From positions 1 to 64,000 of the forward strand of contig QNQO01006246.1 in NCBI GenBank assembly GCA_003290165.1: a stretch of DNA of 64,000 nucleotides, given 5' to 3'. The stretch is from Berberis thunbergii (lineage: Eukaryota; Streptophyta; Magnoliopsida; Ranunculales; Berberidaceae). The number at the start of each line of letters is the position of its first letter. Positions within the stretch are counted from its first letter, which is position 1. Below are positions 43,716 through 58,500 of the stretch, piece after piece. The notes under the pieces are model-generated. The model worked only from the letters and a program-made list of their open reading frames with translations, ran no database searches and had not been told where the DNA came from. Made by a program: the position numbers and the translations under genes.

Positions 43716-44929
43716 TGATAGTGCACTCCTTCATTGTCACCTACTACTTTGATGATAATGCACTCCTTAATAGGCTTCTTCGTGTTCAAATCTATGCGTG
43801 CGCGTATATAAAGTCCAATTCCATCTTTATACAACTTTTCATCTACATTATGAACTACACCTGCTCCTCGAGCAATCTTTGCTATTTCTTCTGGTGTATA
43901 TTTCTCAATGACAAAATTGTATAATCTTACCTAAACAGAGTATAAGAAGAAAACTATAATTAGAAATCGAGTAAGCTTGGTTGCATTTCTTAAGGGAAAT
44001 GGGATAATTGGTTCCACTTTTCCCAAAAAGTTCCAATTTGCCACTAACTTGTCTTTGATCTCCTCCATAGCAATCTGGCCTAGAGCCATGAGTAAACGTG
44101 GTTGCAACTCAATCAAAATATTCTTATAAGTTAAAAGCAAATTTTCATCTCTACAATTAGTATGGGAGTAAACGTGGAGCTTCAACTCAATCAAAATACC
44201 CATAGAAGAAGAGACAAGACCATGGTCAAAGTCATGTTACCATACCATAAAGGAATGAGGAGGGAAGGAAATGGCAACAGAGTACCACATGACTAAAATT
44301 CTCTTATGCGATTGAGAGAAATCCGGGGATTATGGAAACGGAGGATCATAATGCATGGACTAACCAACCTAGAAATCAGAGGCATTTATTTTGGAAGCGA
44401 CACAAGTAAAAGGGTCCATTCACTAAACTTTGATAACCCTAAGAGACCAATGCACTATAAAAAAACACAATAGCCCATATTTGTGTCAATATAATTCCTC
44501 CACTCAACCCCAACCCAATGTCACTATCAATTTAGATGGGCTCACCATGTACCCCTCCCTAATTTCAAAAGATCCTTAATTAACAAAGCCCAAAAGGAAT
44601 TGGGGCACCCATTCTACCCAACACACTAGCAAACGATCTTCTCTACTGCAACACCCCTTTGTATTGCTTTTCCATCTCATTGCTTTCCAACCACTACACA
44701 CGGCTAAAATGGTGAAAATAAAGCTAAGGGTCCAATTAGATAAAACCTGCGCAAGTGCATGCATCGTGAAATAGAGGCACTGGTACGTGAGGTTGAAAAC
44801 GAACCAAATTTTGAGAAGTTGTGAAAGGGCCATTACAAGAGAACTATTTGTTTATATTGAGCTATGGCGAGAGTTGCAAAAATTAAGAGGGGCCGTAATG
44901 AGGAGTTTTTCCCTCCATCTGCTACAAAT
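43716..44929. other. Intergenic, nothing certain
   Basis: Open frames on both strands without domains. 44750-44929 may belong to the 5' part of the LINE relic that follows. Confidence 0.35.
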
Positions 44930-45780
44930 AATTGAAAATGCATTCAATTATCCATGGCCCCGATGCATGCAAAAACCCCAACAATCTAGTCGTTGTTGAG
45001 AACAATGAAGAAAACAACAATGTTCCTAACTTAGTCAAGAATCGGTGGGGGATGAAAAATTCCCTAGATAGGCTGAAACACATGAGATTCAACAAACTAC
45101 AAAACAAGTTTGGAGGTTATGGGAAAGATGGACTAGTTTCTTTTACTAATGAAGAAATGATAGATGAAGATGGTGGTGATGATGATGATGACATGGGCAT
45201 TGACGATGAGCCAGTATTGAGCGAATATAGCATGGACTTTGATCCAACTGAACATGTAAGCTCTCCTTCTTGAGGTGGCTTCCCTCAAAACCCACCACCA
45301 ACCCAATGATCCTCTAAGGGAATTGTAGGAAAATGGGGGAATGAGTCCCTCCTTTGCAATTTGAACCCTGAAGGACCCCATTAGGAAATATATAACCCAA
45401 ATACATGCTTCTTGATGGAAACCAAAACCTATTATTCCAAAATGGATACAATTGGAAAATCTTTAAAGTTTGCTAATGGAGTTCATGTGATTGTTGTAGG
45501 GCTATCTAGCGGACTCTCCCTCCCTTGGAGGGAGGGTGTGAATCTCACTCTGAGAGGTATATGTCAATATTTAATTTCTATTAATCTTTTGGATTTATCT
45601 TCATAGCGTTATTTGGGATATTATTTTCTGTTATGGTGCACCTCATTATAAAAGTAGACAAGTTTTTTGGAACACAATGCACAACTATGCACTAACACTT
45701 GTTAATCTCCGGACCATCATTGGTGATTTTAAATGTTGTTTTGTCAAATGAGGATAAAGTAGGAGAGCATGCTGTTAGAG
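44930..45780 (+). pseudogene. L1-type LINE relic (ORF1 tail and start of the ORF2 endonuclease)
   Basis: 44932-45273 is an open frame with an acidic tail (DEDGGDDDDDMGIDDEP). After its stop codon, FLMETKTYYSKMD and VGLSSGLSLPWREGV (about 45400-45540) match the apurinic endonuclease start of plant L1 ORF2 (pattern FLMETK..., GLSGGLALLWKEGV). About 170 bp further, IIGDFKCCF corresponds to the GDFN motif. Several frameshifts and stops interrupt it, and no reverse transcriptase follows. Confidence 0.6.
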
Positions 45781-46547
45781 AATTTGCTATGAATCGTGTT
45801 TTGATAGTATGTGCATTGTTTCCGCTCCAAGTTGACATGGAATAACAAAAGAAAAGGAGACATCATGTTAGAGTTAGGCTTGTTAGGGTTTTGGTGAACT
45901 CTGATTTGGATTATCTTGTTTCCTAATCTTAAACTTATATCTACCACACTCATAGTACTACAACAAAAATGACTTTTAATAACAATTATATGATCGCATT
46001 TGCATGAAAATGATATGACACAAATTTCATAGAATGGACTCATCATGACATTCATTATACTTGTCAGGTATTGAGTCCCTCCGAATCAGCTGACACCCCC
46101 AACAAGAAAGAATGAACAAATTTATACCCAAATAGGCTTGGTGTGACACTTAAAACCCTGCTATATTCTACGAGACCTTCTAGGCGGCGCGTTTCCTCGC
46201 CCCTTAGAATTAGCGATATTCTACTCGATATGCACCAGCACCCCACGGTTCTGGTGTGATTCGAGTACCCTACATCCATGACCAGAAATATCTAGTCGCT
46301 CCTATTCTGTCAACTGCTAACCTAAATCTAATTCCCACCAATTTTTTTTACTAACAATCGAGAAATACACAGCACACCAACACACGGCACCACATTCACC
46401 TTCACGAAAGCCCTAAAACCTTCCCCTTCGCTCTTCCTCCCTTGTCCTCTATTCTCTTCGAAGGGTTTTTCACTTCACCAACTTTTTCAAAGCTCCCATT
46501 TTTCTTCTCTGTCCTAGGTCGATCAAATCAGCAGTAGCAAAGCAAAG
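45781..46547 (+). promoter_or_regulatory. Upstream region and leader of CCT6
   Basis: The last 170 bp before the ATG are pyrimidine-rich (CCTTCCCCTTCGCTCTTCC at about 46420) with an AGCCCTAAAACC motif at about 46410, like plant housekeeping-gene leaders. No unambiguous TATA box was found. Earlier sequence has no recognised gene. Confidence 0.4.
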
Positions 46548-49500
46548 ATGTCTCTAAGAGTTCTGAACCCAAATGCCGAAGTGCTCAACAAATCTGCAGC
46601 TCTGCACATGAACATCAATGCTGCCAAGGGTTTACACGATGTTCTTAAAACCAATCTTGGACCCAAAGGAACCATTAAGATGTAACTTTCTTCTTTCATT
46701 TAAGTTGCTTCTTTATGTTCAAATTTTCACATCTCTCCCTCTTTGCAGGCTTGTTGGTGGAGCTGGAGATATCAAACTTACTAAAGATGGCAACACTCTT
46801 TTGAAGGAGATGGTTTGTTCTTTCTTTCCAAAACCCCAACTTGATTATTATGATTTGCACTCTACTGTCAGTTGCCTTTAGGGACTCAGGTGGAGTTTTT
46901 TTTTTTTTTAAATGTTCAGAATTGGAGTTGAAGGTCCTTCTGAATAAATTGTTTGTTTCAGAATGAGCTGCCGATTAGAAGCTGTAAATTTAAAAATGTT
47001 TGTTTTTAGGTGTTGAATTGAAGTGTTACATTTTGCCCACCACCATAACTCCACCGCCACCACAAACCACTAACATTAATTCCCCCTTTCCATCTGTTTT
47101 CTCTCCTGGAAACACCATGGAGATCCCCTTCGAAGACCACAAAAAACAACCTTATATTGCTCTCCATTCCTTGCACAATCTCAAGAAAATAGAAAGAGAA
47201 AAAAGAAGAGAGGAGGGGAGGGTGGTGGTGGCGACACTACTCGCGTGATAGAGAGGAGGTAGAGAAGAGGGGATGGTCGGTAGAGAAGAGGGTAGCACAG
47301 TAGTAGTCATTACAAATTTATTGTGAGGTTATTATTGGAATGCATTTTTATTAAGCACACAGCGCTAAGTGATCAATAACCGCCTATTGCTTACTCCAAT
47401 AAGAAGTTCAATTTCTGATCATAACTAAAACAAACACTCTAAATAGGATGTCTCTCTTCTTATTAAGACTTTTGACTCTATTAAGAACAAAAAAATACAC
47501 CCCTTATTGTATGTGCTTAGATCCAACTTTTAATTTGTTAGTTGAATCAACTTAACACATGGATGGTGTTGGTGCTAGTGGAGTTAGAAAAACTTCTCCT
47601 CTTTGTCCCAGCCCTTAAGACAAAGAATAGATATTTTGAAAGCGAGCTATTTGAAGCCAATTTGATTTCTTATAAATTTTTGCACCTGCTAACGTCCAAC
47701 ATTGGTATTCAAATTTTAGTTAAGAAACTTCTTTTATTTTTCCTTGCTTACTTTTAAAGTGCTTATCATTTAAAAATCATCAGAGACTCCAGCCTTATTT
47801 CACAAGTTTATTTGCTTATTTATTTTTGAGCATCGGAAGTCACTATGCTTGAGATTGAATAGTGTCTGTTAAGATTTTTGAAGTTTCACACCTTTTATTT
47901 TATCTTTTTGTAGCAAATTCAAAATCCAACAGCGATTATGATTGCAAGGACTGCTGTTGCCCAAGATGATACGAGTGGAGATGGTACAACATCTACTGTC
48001 ATATTCATTGGCGAACTTATGAAGCAATCAGAACATTACATTGATGAAGGTTGGTAGCAATTTTAGTTATATAGTATTATTGATATGATGAAGAGGTTTT
48101 ATAGATAAGACTCATCTTTGAATATATTGCACGGAATTTACCGAGCTCTACATAAGATTATACATCATTTGAATGACCTGATTGATAATGAGTTCATTAG
48201 AAGCTTTTTTAGATTGCTCCAGATTTGTTGCTTGGAAGTGTGAAATAGAGTTACACATTGATACCATGTTCGAAATTGATATCTATCTTGGACCCTTACT
48301 AGACATGCTTTCCTCTCAAGCCATCTAATTGAGAAACATAAGGTTTATATGAGACGAGTTATAGGTGATTTATCTTGCAAAAAAACTAGAGGCCCTTTGA
48401 TTGGTTCACTTCTGAACCAAACTCCACTTATGGTTGTTCACTATGGAAAGGCATCACAAAATACAAATGTGAGCTTCAAGACAAGGTTTCTTTGAGGTCT
48501 ACAATGGAGAAAAAAAATTAAAATTTGGATTGGGCCTTCCTCACTCAAAATGCACTTTCTAGCAATTTTCAATGCTTCTTTAAAATTTTTTGAGACAACC
48601 CAGCCCAAGGATGGAAGCTGAACTTGAAAATAAATTCGAATGATTGGGAGATGCCACAGATGACAAATCTACTCTCTCACTCTATGCAGTTAAAATGATG
48701 TTATAACACTGATATAACGTTTAATGGGGGTGAGCCGTTACGTTATGACATTATCACAACTCCGATATAACGGCGTTATATGGCCGTTATTGGGATAACG
48801 TTATTTTCAATATCGTCGTTTTAATTTTTTTTCTAATATATAAAAATAAAAAAATTGTCCATTTCATTCTCGATCGAACTAGAACCCTAAACTCATAGGA
48901 AAGAAGAAAAACCAGAGTTTGCCATCGCCAATCGACACATAACCAGAGCTCGCCGTTTGACAGAGAACGACAGAAGAAAAAAGGAAGAAGACAAAGAGTT
49001 GATTGCACTCTTTCTTGTGATCTCACTCATACTAAGGGAAGATTTTTTTACTAATGTTTTTTTCGTTTTTGAATTTAATGTTATGAACATAAATTTCTTT
49101 TTTGAATCTATAATACATTAATACTTTGTGGGGGTATTAGAAATATATTTAAAAAATTATTCCGTTATATACCGTTATAATCTATAACGCTTTTGGATCA
49201 TTATGGGTCCGTTATCCATTTTAACTGCATAGCTCTCATTGAAAGGGATGTTTTGGATGGTCAACATGACGAATGGCTGTAGAATGACAAGGACACTCCC
49301 TTCTTTCTTAAAGACTTGGATCAAATCTTAGCACCCAATCTACAAGGGACCCTTCACTTAAGAATGTGCAAGCTACAACATTTAGTTTGGTTGAAAAGAG
49401 GTTCCTTCCAATCTTCTTTTCTTCTTTGGATTGCGCTTCATTTGCAGAACAATTACGAACACTTCAAGGGGACCGATTATTCCTAATCATTGTGTCTACA

Positions 49501-52500
49501 ACAATTCTAGAAAGCTTTGTTTGGGTGCACTTTGGGGTTTTTTTAACACTTCTACCCCATTTATGGATGGTTTTTTTGGTTGTGTTTTAAAGAGAAGAGG
49601 TAAAAAGTGTAAAAAAATCAAAAGAGGCCCCCAAACAAGGCTTCCTAGACTAACTCTTGTGTCTATCCTCCACTGTCATGTGGTTTCTTGCCCTATCTAT
49701 TATCCACAGGCTCATTTCCTGGTTTGGATGGAGAGTATGCAAACTGCTTCTCAAAATTTTCCTTGTTTTATTGGTTGTGGTAAATGGGATTGAGACGATT
49801 TATTCATGCCAGTGTAGTCAAGGTGGTCGCTTAGGCGCGCCTCAAGGTGTTTTTACAAAATTTCAGCTCAAAGTGTGGCAATGCAATGTGGTGAAATGAG
49901 ACGCTCGCTTTGGATCGCCTCAGCCCAAAAAATGGTTGCTGCCAGCTCAATTGCAGCCCATTTACAATCCACTTGCAGTCCAATTGCAACAAAAAGAGGT
50001 TGGGCCAACCCACTCTATAATAGAGTTTTATTTCTTGGTGTAATATTTGATAAATTTGGTAAAAACAAGATAAAACGTTTTTGAGTTTTGATAAATTTGT
50101 TACACTTTTTTTATTAATATTTTTTGGAGAAAACATCATGTTTTGATTAGTTTGTGATCAACATCAATCTTGATTTTTCATAGCATAGTTCAATAAATTT
50201 TATGCTTTTGGAATATCAATAGTGACCATACTTGTGGATTTTTACCAACCATTCCAACAGTTCTTTCAACAAATGCTTAATATTCTCAAATTTATTTTCT
50301 TTCAAGATTATTGTTTTATAGTTTAGTGGATGTTTGCAAGGTATTGACACTTATATAGTGCATCTTTTTGCTATGTTATACAAATTTATTATATTTTCAT
50401 TTCGATTCTTGGTAGTTGTCACTTTTTGTACATATTTGCTTATGATACTTATCAAAATGATTGATGTTGATATGTTTCAATTTATCATTAAAAAAATCTT
50501 TAAAAAATGTTAAGACCGCCTGACTTCACAGAAGCGTCTGTCTTGCCTCACGCCTCACACCACACACCTCAGGCGTTTTCAGGCTTGTCCACCTCGCCTC
50601 CGCCTCAGCGCCTTAACTACAATGATTCCTGCCTTGGTATGGGTAATATGGAGAGAGTCAAGAATATGCAAAAAGTTGTTCGTCAGTTGTGGATATAGCT
50701 AGATATGAAAATTCCACTGGCCACTTAGGTAACCTATCATCTTTGCTTCAAGTGTTGACATGCTGTAGATCCTTCCGAGTAGCATGTTTTCTTGGAACAC
50801 TCCCTTTTATTCTATGCTGGAGTGCTTTTAGATTTAGTGTTTAGGGGTCAACCATTTGACTAACTAACAAATTCATTTTCCAGGTATGCATCCACGTGTG
50901 TTAGTTGATGGTTTTGATATCGCAAAGAGAGCAACCCTCCAGTTTCTTGAGAAATTTAAGACCCCGGTTGTCATCGGCAATGAACCTGATAAAGAGATTT
51001 TGAAAATGGTTGCAAGAACGACACTAAGAACAAAGGTATGCTTACTTATGTCTTGTTAAAGGTGTCATTTTCCATCATATATGTTATATCGTGTTTGCAG
51101 AATAGACCTCCCTACCCTCCCCCTCTTTCTGTGTTATGTTTTACTTAATCCGATGTATATTTTCTGTTGTATAGTTGTACGAAGCATTGGCAGATCAGTT
51201 GACCGAGATAGTTGTTAATTCAGTGAGTATTCTCTACCATTCTGCATCTAAGATCAATTATGTTTCTGTCTTCTATCTTTATCTTCCCCTCCCTTCTAAG
51301 ATCAATTATATTTTCTCATTTTTTTAAGTACAAGGAAATTATTTAGGAGATGCTATTTTGTACTTCATGGCATTTTGCTGGCAGAATACTTGTTAGATAA
51401 TGTTCAGGTCTGGCCAGAGTGGATATGGATTGTACGCATTCTACATAGCTTGTCTGTTGGTAGTTTCTTATTTGTGTGTTGTGTTTTGTTTAGTTTTATG
51501 ATGGATGCTCACAAGCAAGAAAGTCGTTCTATTGTATTCGTTGTTCTTGCTACCTTCAATTCGAGATACCATTGTTTCTGGTACGGAAATTCCTATCTCA
51601 ATGGGAAATGCTCTACCTTTGAGTGTTGTTTGAGCTATTGATTTACGTAATTGGAGGTAACCAATTAGGTTTATGATGGAACCTAAAAATCGACCATTGA
51701 TCCAATGTGAGTACCTCTACTGGATAGACCTCAACTAACAACAAGTTATTGAGTTCATTCGTCAAAGAAAATTATTTGACTCTATGGAGAAGACAAAATT
51801 GTTTGAAGCACCGAAAGAACCAAAAGTGCCCCTTGTTTCAAAGAGAGGAAGATGAGTTATTCACATTTCATTTGATGGTTAGAGTGTATTGAAAGCTAAG
51901 CAATGGTAATTCTATCCCAGGGGAAAATAGAGATGTTGGAATTGAGAGATCTTTTCATTTTACACTTGTTTTCTCAAGAAGCGTGTTACCACTTTTTCTC
52001 GCGTGATTTGTTCGGCTTTCTAAACTGGAAGTCCAAAGTCCTTTGGAAGTTCTCCCCATATACAATTTATTGGGTGATTTCAAATACTGGGTGTCATCAT
52101 CATGGAAAAGAAGCCTTGTAAGCTTATTTTTGGAAATTATTACTTGTTATTTGGAATTGAAATTGGGTTTTGTTGTACAGTATACCACTTCAAAGGGTTG
52201 GATTTTGAGTAGTGCTAGGCCCAGTAGTTTAGTGGCTCCGTGCAAAGACTAAAATTGGGTCCTTTCTACATGATGAAAATTACATAATTTCCTTTAGGGT
52301 CTATTTGATAGTGCATAATGGATTATGAGTAAAATCTTCTTTTTCCTTGAGAATCCATTTCGGATAAATCACCATGGATTCCATAGTATGTTGTTTGTTT
52401 GGCACATGGAAAATTGTCATGGAATTGCTAACTGTTGTTAGTTTTCCATGGAAAATTGTGTATATATATATATTTATATTTATATTAGTAATAGCCAACC

Positions 52501-55500
52501 CCAGGGGTAACTTACCAAACAATTCAGTTTGATAGCTTCCATTTTCATAGTCATTTTTTTCATGAAGCCTCTTTATATATATGAAATAAAACACGTATAT
52601 CTAGGTATATTAACTTTGAAGGAAAAAAATATTGCAATTTCATTTAATTGATCTCGACGCGAGGATCACAATGGCAAAAATTTCGTCGAAATCAAAGTTA
52701 CGGTTTGCACTTTAGACTTGGTCAAAGCCTAAGGTCTGGTCAATGGTCAACTTTGGTCAACAGTCAAGACTGACCACGGTGAACTAAGGTCAACAATCGA
52801 GACTGACCATGATCAACTTTGGTTAGATGTCAAGCCGGCTAAGAGAGTTTATTTTACTTAGTTTACATTCCTTGGGGGAGTGGAGGATTGGAGTGGAGGG
52901 GATATAGCCTAAATTGAAGGTTTATATTTCTTAAAGAGAAAATTAATCATGGAAAATATTAGGCTATCAAACCGCCTTAACACGCGTTCAAGACAAAACG
53001 TATTTCTTTTTCATGGAAAATGTGTGTCAAACAAACCCGTAATGTTTTCTAAAAGAATAGGGATTTGGGGGACCTTTTTACACATACAAGAAAATTGAAT
53101 ATCTATACGTGCAACTTGGGACACATTTAGAGAAATAAGGTTTTCTGACTACATGTTTTGCTGGGAAGCTCTAATACCAATCATACACGATGTACTCTTT
53201 TGCATCTACTTCCAGTGTTATTTTTCCACTGTCAGTGTGTTTTCCTCTTAATATGTTATTTTCTGATTTGCTGCAAAAAGAATACCTCCTATCATTCTGT
53301 ATTGATTCTTAATTTATATACTTTGTACTTTCACAGGTGCTATGCATTCGCAAACCTGAGGAGCCCATCGATCTATTTATGGTAGAGATTATGCACATGC
53401 GACATAAGTTTGATGTCGATACACGCTTGGTAGGTTAAAGACTTCATTATTAGATAGGCCAGAGTTTTGGATATAGACATGTAGTTCTAGATTTTTGCTG
53501 ATAAATTAGATGAATGAATATTGATTTCTTTATAGACAAAATATTTCTCTACTCTTCCTTATAATATAATCAACTTAATTAGTATAGAGTGAAGGAATAA
53601 AAGCAAAAGGAATATGCTGATTAACTGATAAAAACCAAGGGGAAATGTTGGAAAACAACATAAATATAAACTACATTTAAACTACTATTTTCTCCTTCTA
53701 AATGTCCATTTCCATAAGAGGAACTTTTGCTCAGATCAATTTTTGACCTCCTCTCTGGAAAAATAACCCCTTCAATTCTGATTCCATTGTTTATTTCTTC
53801 AAAATATTCTCAGTTGTATCAAGTTGCTTTGCTCTGTTGATTCTAGGTTGAGGGTCTTGTCCTCGATCATGGATCTAGACATCCCGATATGAAAAGGCGA
53901 GCAGAAAACTGTCACATCATGACTTGTAATGTATCCTTGGAATATGAGAAAAGGTATGTTGGATTTTGTTGATACAACTCTTTATTTGAACCAAATTCCT
54001 TCTTGGAATTTCTCTAGGTTGGTAGTGATGATAAAGATTGCTGGAGGCTTTGGTTATTGTAGCTTGCTATGTCTTTTATCACGTTCTTTGATATCTTTCA
54101 CAATTACGATATCTTGCACGTATCATTAATATTTTCATTTTTTTTGTGTAATGTAAAAGATGGACCTCTTGGTATGTTGTTTGTGGTGAAGGTCTATGAG
54201 CAATAGATTAGTTGAGGCTTCAACATACTATCATCAAAATTCTTTTTAGAAAAAAAAATGAAGCAGTTGGTTGTATTAAGGCTTATTAAATGGAGTAGTG
54301 TAGAGATAATTGTGTTTGCCAAGTCTTAACAAAGAAAAAGGAAAGAACAGAGAACAAAAAAGTTAAAATTTGGAATTTATTGGGGATTTCAACTTACTCT
54401 TAACATTTAACAAAGTGTAGAAGTGCTTTGCATAGGGTTGATGTATGTGAGGGTAGCTATGTTTATCACGGGTGCCTTGGTGTTGCAGTCGCCTACACGT
54501 GTTTAGGCAAGAAAAAATGTTTTTTTGTTTTTTATTTTAAGAATTTATGTGCAAACGCAATTTATGCTAGGATCAGTTCTATTGTTTGCAGATTCACAAT
54601 GATTACAAATATTTTGGAAGTCATACCATAGGTTCCTATTATTCCACAACTAAAATCTGGAACTAAAAGTAAAATTCACCCCATTCACTCAGTAAGGAAT
54701 CTGTTGCACATGAACTTGTTTTATACTTGATGATGCTCCTAAGGGGTGAAAGTGAGGTAAAATAATAGTTATGGGATTGAATCAGAATGGCTTCCTGCAA
54801 AACTAATTTAAATCATAATTTATTACTGATTTAAATAAGGTGCTATGCTTTTTACATATTCCCAGTACTAATGATATATTTCTTTTGATCACACTCCTTC
54901 ACCTTTTATGATGAAATTGATACTGATGATTTTGGTGATGGGTGTTTTTCACCCCCAATGTAAATCTTTAAGCATGATGTTGCTTGGAATTATACATACA
55001 ACATCATTTGTGTGAACCACATTGGACTTCTAATCAGTGTCCATTTAGTGCAATTTTGTTTTTTTTGATCATCTGTAAGAATAGTGGTGAGTCAGGTGAC
55101 TTATATACCACCATTGTACTAACATATTTAGCTCTCTCAGTGAAGTCAATGCGGGCTTTTTCTACTCAAATGCAGAGCAAAGAGAAGCAATGGTTACTGC
55201 TGAAAGGCGCCAAGTTGATGAGAGAGTGAGAAAGATCATTGAACTGAAGAACAAGGTATACATGTTGGATGTAGGTTCTTTATTTGTTTATTTTCTTAGT
55301 GAGCTCGTTGAGTCCAACTTCATTAGAGAAAGAAAGGAATTACAGCATAATTTGGGATATAAATGGTCATAAAATAGTCACTAGATTACAGCACAGTCAA
55401 ATTTAAATTACTTCTATAAGAAAAACATTTACTCTTTTGTGGGTTTTATGTAAATTACTTTTATAAGAAAAAATAAATACTCTTTTGTGGGTTTTATGTG

Positions 55501-58500
55501 GCATCTCAGACATAGTTGAAATTTGACGGTTGCAGGTTTGCTCAGGCAATGACAACAACTTTGTTGTTATCAATCAAAAGGGAATTGATCCTCCATCACT
55601 GGACCTTCTTGCGAGAGCTGGGGTTAGTCATCCCAAGTCCACACGCCTACATACATAATGCATCATTGTTTCTTGTTTTCCATTTGTTGGGTTTATCACA
55701 GTCCAAGTATCTTTGCCTGCTTTCTCAAGATTCGGTATAAGTTCATGTTGTAACCCACTTAACATTTCAATTCTTAGATCATATCTTTAGAAATTTTCTG
55801 TGTGACTGCACCTAGGGTGTCTGTGTCGTTGTAGACTTCATTCATCTCCCAATGTTTATTCTGTGCCATCTGATAGGACTACGAAATAATAATCGAAATA
55901 AAAGAATAATACTCGAAATAACGAAGTAATAATCGAAATAGTTATGGTAAAAGGTTAATGGAAAAATAATTAAAAAATCAAATATTCTTTCAATTATCAA
56001 TAACAATGATCAACCCTTGTCTTATTTATAATCTTCCTAACTTCTCTGGCAAGCTAATTAACCTTAAACTAGTTGGTTAATAATGTTGTAACTACTATTT
56101 TGGGCTCCTAATAGATCAAATTAATCCTAATATTAATATTGCTAACTTACTCGTAATATTGCTTACATCATACTCCCTGGGTTGAAGAAGCTCGTTTTCG
56201 TGCTTGAAGTCGAAGAAGTCTAACAAGCACAATCGGTGAAGGAACACAAGGCGAAGTGCACAAGTAAAAGTAGTTGAACTTGGATCTTACCACGATACAC
56301 TTGCTCGAGCTAAAGTAATCACATCAGTCTCCGACATTTATCAAAATAGGCCAAATACCTTCTATGAACTTTGTCTTGATAGCAACTCGCTATGGCAAAT
56401 GGAATAGACCCAAATAACTAACATGGTCCACATATCAACAATTTGCACAAGAGCTTCTGGACACATCTTCTCATTAACTCTTATCGAAAGACTCCCAATA
56501 CGGGTGGGTCACTGTAAATTGCATTGCTTACTGCGTGTGCCTCTATGGGAACCTCCACATTCTTGACCAAAAATAGGGAAAAATCACACGTCAAATAACC
56601 CACATCGAAAATCGAGGTGTGATAGTGTTCTTAACTTTCTAAAAAAGCTGGAGGGACTTTGACAAACAGTATGGCTCATCCACCATGGTGCGCCTCTGTT
56701 CAAGTTCGTCGTCTTCCCATATTTTTTTATTTTAAAGCGCTGTAATTCCATCGTCAATCATATGATACCATGCGCCTGCTTGTTCTCTCATTTCTCTTAA
56801 ATCTCTACTAAATCTCTTTGTGTCTGTCTCAACCCGTATCACAACGATGGGGAAGTGATGATTCACCTATCTGTGCAGTGTTGTCGATGGTAATCTGGCA
56901 GGGTCCTTGCGGTGCTGGTTGTGAATGCCCTATTGCCTATTTGATGCCTGCCATAAATTCTGTGGTCATCAATTTCTTCATCTACATCTTCATTTCCATT
57001 GTCTTCACCATCCCTGTGATTGTCTCTACCTTGGTAGAAGTGTTGGTGAGTTTTGTCATTGGTCACTAGGGTGGTGGCTGTAAAGAAGAAACGGATTCAG
57101 GTTGGGGGAATGGGGAAACATATATGGTTTGTGATTAGGGATAGTAAAACTTGGGACAATAGCTATAAGACACTGTGGGGACGGAGAATAATATAGTTGG
57201 GTAGGAATAATAGGGGTATGGATAATATGGTTAAACATTTTTTTTCACTGGGGTGTATACATAACTGCTGTTTCGGGTCTGGAAAGTTCTGCAATTTTTG
57301 GTGCGTTTTATGAAACAACTGAATAGTTTAGGGAGGTACTTGGAAATTTTGAAACAATGGCGATTAATAATGTCAACCTTGATTTTTTTAATATTCAAAT
57401 CGAACAAATTTCTTCCTTTGAAACTCTCCTTAATCTCTTTCTAGACAAATTAACAAATAAGAATCAATTCATAGAACTACGAAACAATAATCGAAATAAC
57501 TATGATAAAAAGCTAATGGAAAATAACAATGAAATCAAATATTCTTTAGATCACCAACCGAATATTTATGAACAACCCTTGCTTATTTATAATCTTCCCA
57601 ACTTTTTTGGCAAGCTAATTAACCTAACCCTAATTGGCTAATAATGTCGTAACTACTATTTTGGGTTCTTACTTAATAGGCTAATTATTCATAATATTAA
57701 TATTGCTAAACTAACCCGTAATATTGCTAATACTGCTTGCATCACCGTTAGATTTGATGCGCCATGAAATCATCCTCCTGTGAGTTTGACCTGTAAAACA
57801 ATTGTTAGACTGCCAATGACAACCTTTTTGGTGGCCGAAGGCACTCCGATGCTCAAGTCAGCAACTCTGTTGGAAGAAGAAAGTAAATCTGCACAAAACT
57901 CGGTTAAAGTTGCATCATGTAGATAAGATAGCCGAATCGACCTCTCTCGATTCGAGTTGAGAGCCAATTGAGTCCCCTTCATACTTTTTTCTTTACCTTA
58001 TATGAGTGAATTGATGACTGCATTCAATTGTGTGTGCGACTTAAGTTCGGTTGACGCAATGAAGGGAGACATTTATTGTAACAATTTCCTGATTCATTGA
58101 GATGTGAGTGATTCCCTCCATCTCCTTCGTAACGGTCCATCAATATTTATGATGACTTAAGCCTTCGTAACGACTCTCCAACATTTATGGTGACTTGAGC
58201 CACGTGTATGGCCATGATCGGGTGGCGATTTTATGTATCATCAACTACTCCCCTGGTTAGTGGGACGCTTGTGTGGCCACTAACTTGTTAATGAAGGTTT
58301 ATTTGTTCTGTGAAGTCAGTGTGATAAGTTATCGGGGTTGGACTGTGCAAGTTTGGATCGAATGAAATCATGGGATTCGGGCTGCATGAATTCTGACTAG
58401 ATGAATATTTTTTGTAACGAGTTATTGTACTCGGACTTCGTGAGTTCTAACCAGATGTATCGTAGTCAACTACGCGAGTCCGTTACTTGGTGAATTCCGC

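Noticed and set aside
57357..57641. 94-codon Asn-rich open frame on +
   Set aside because: It crosses into the LTR-like repeat and is AT-rich by composition; no domain and no splice context.
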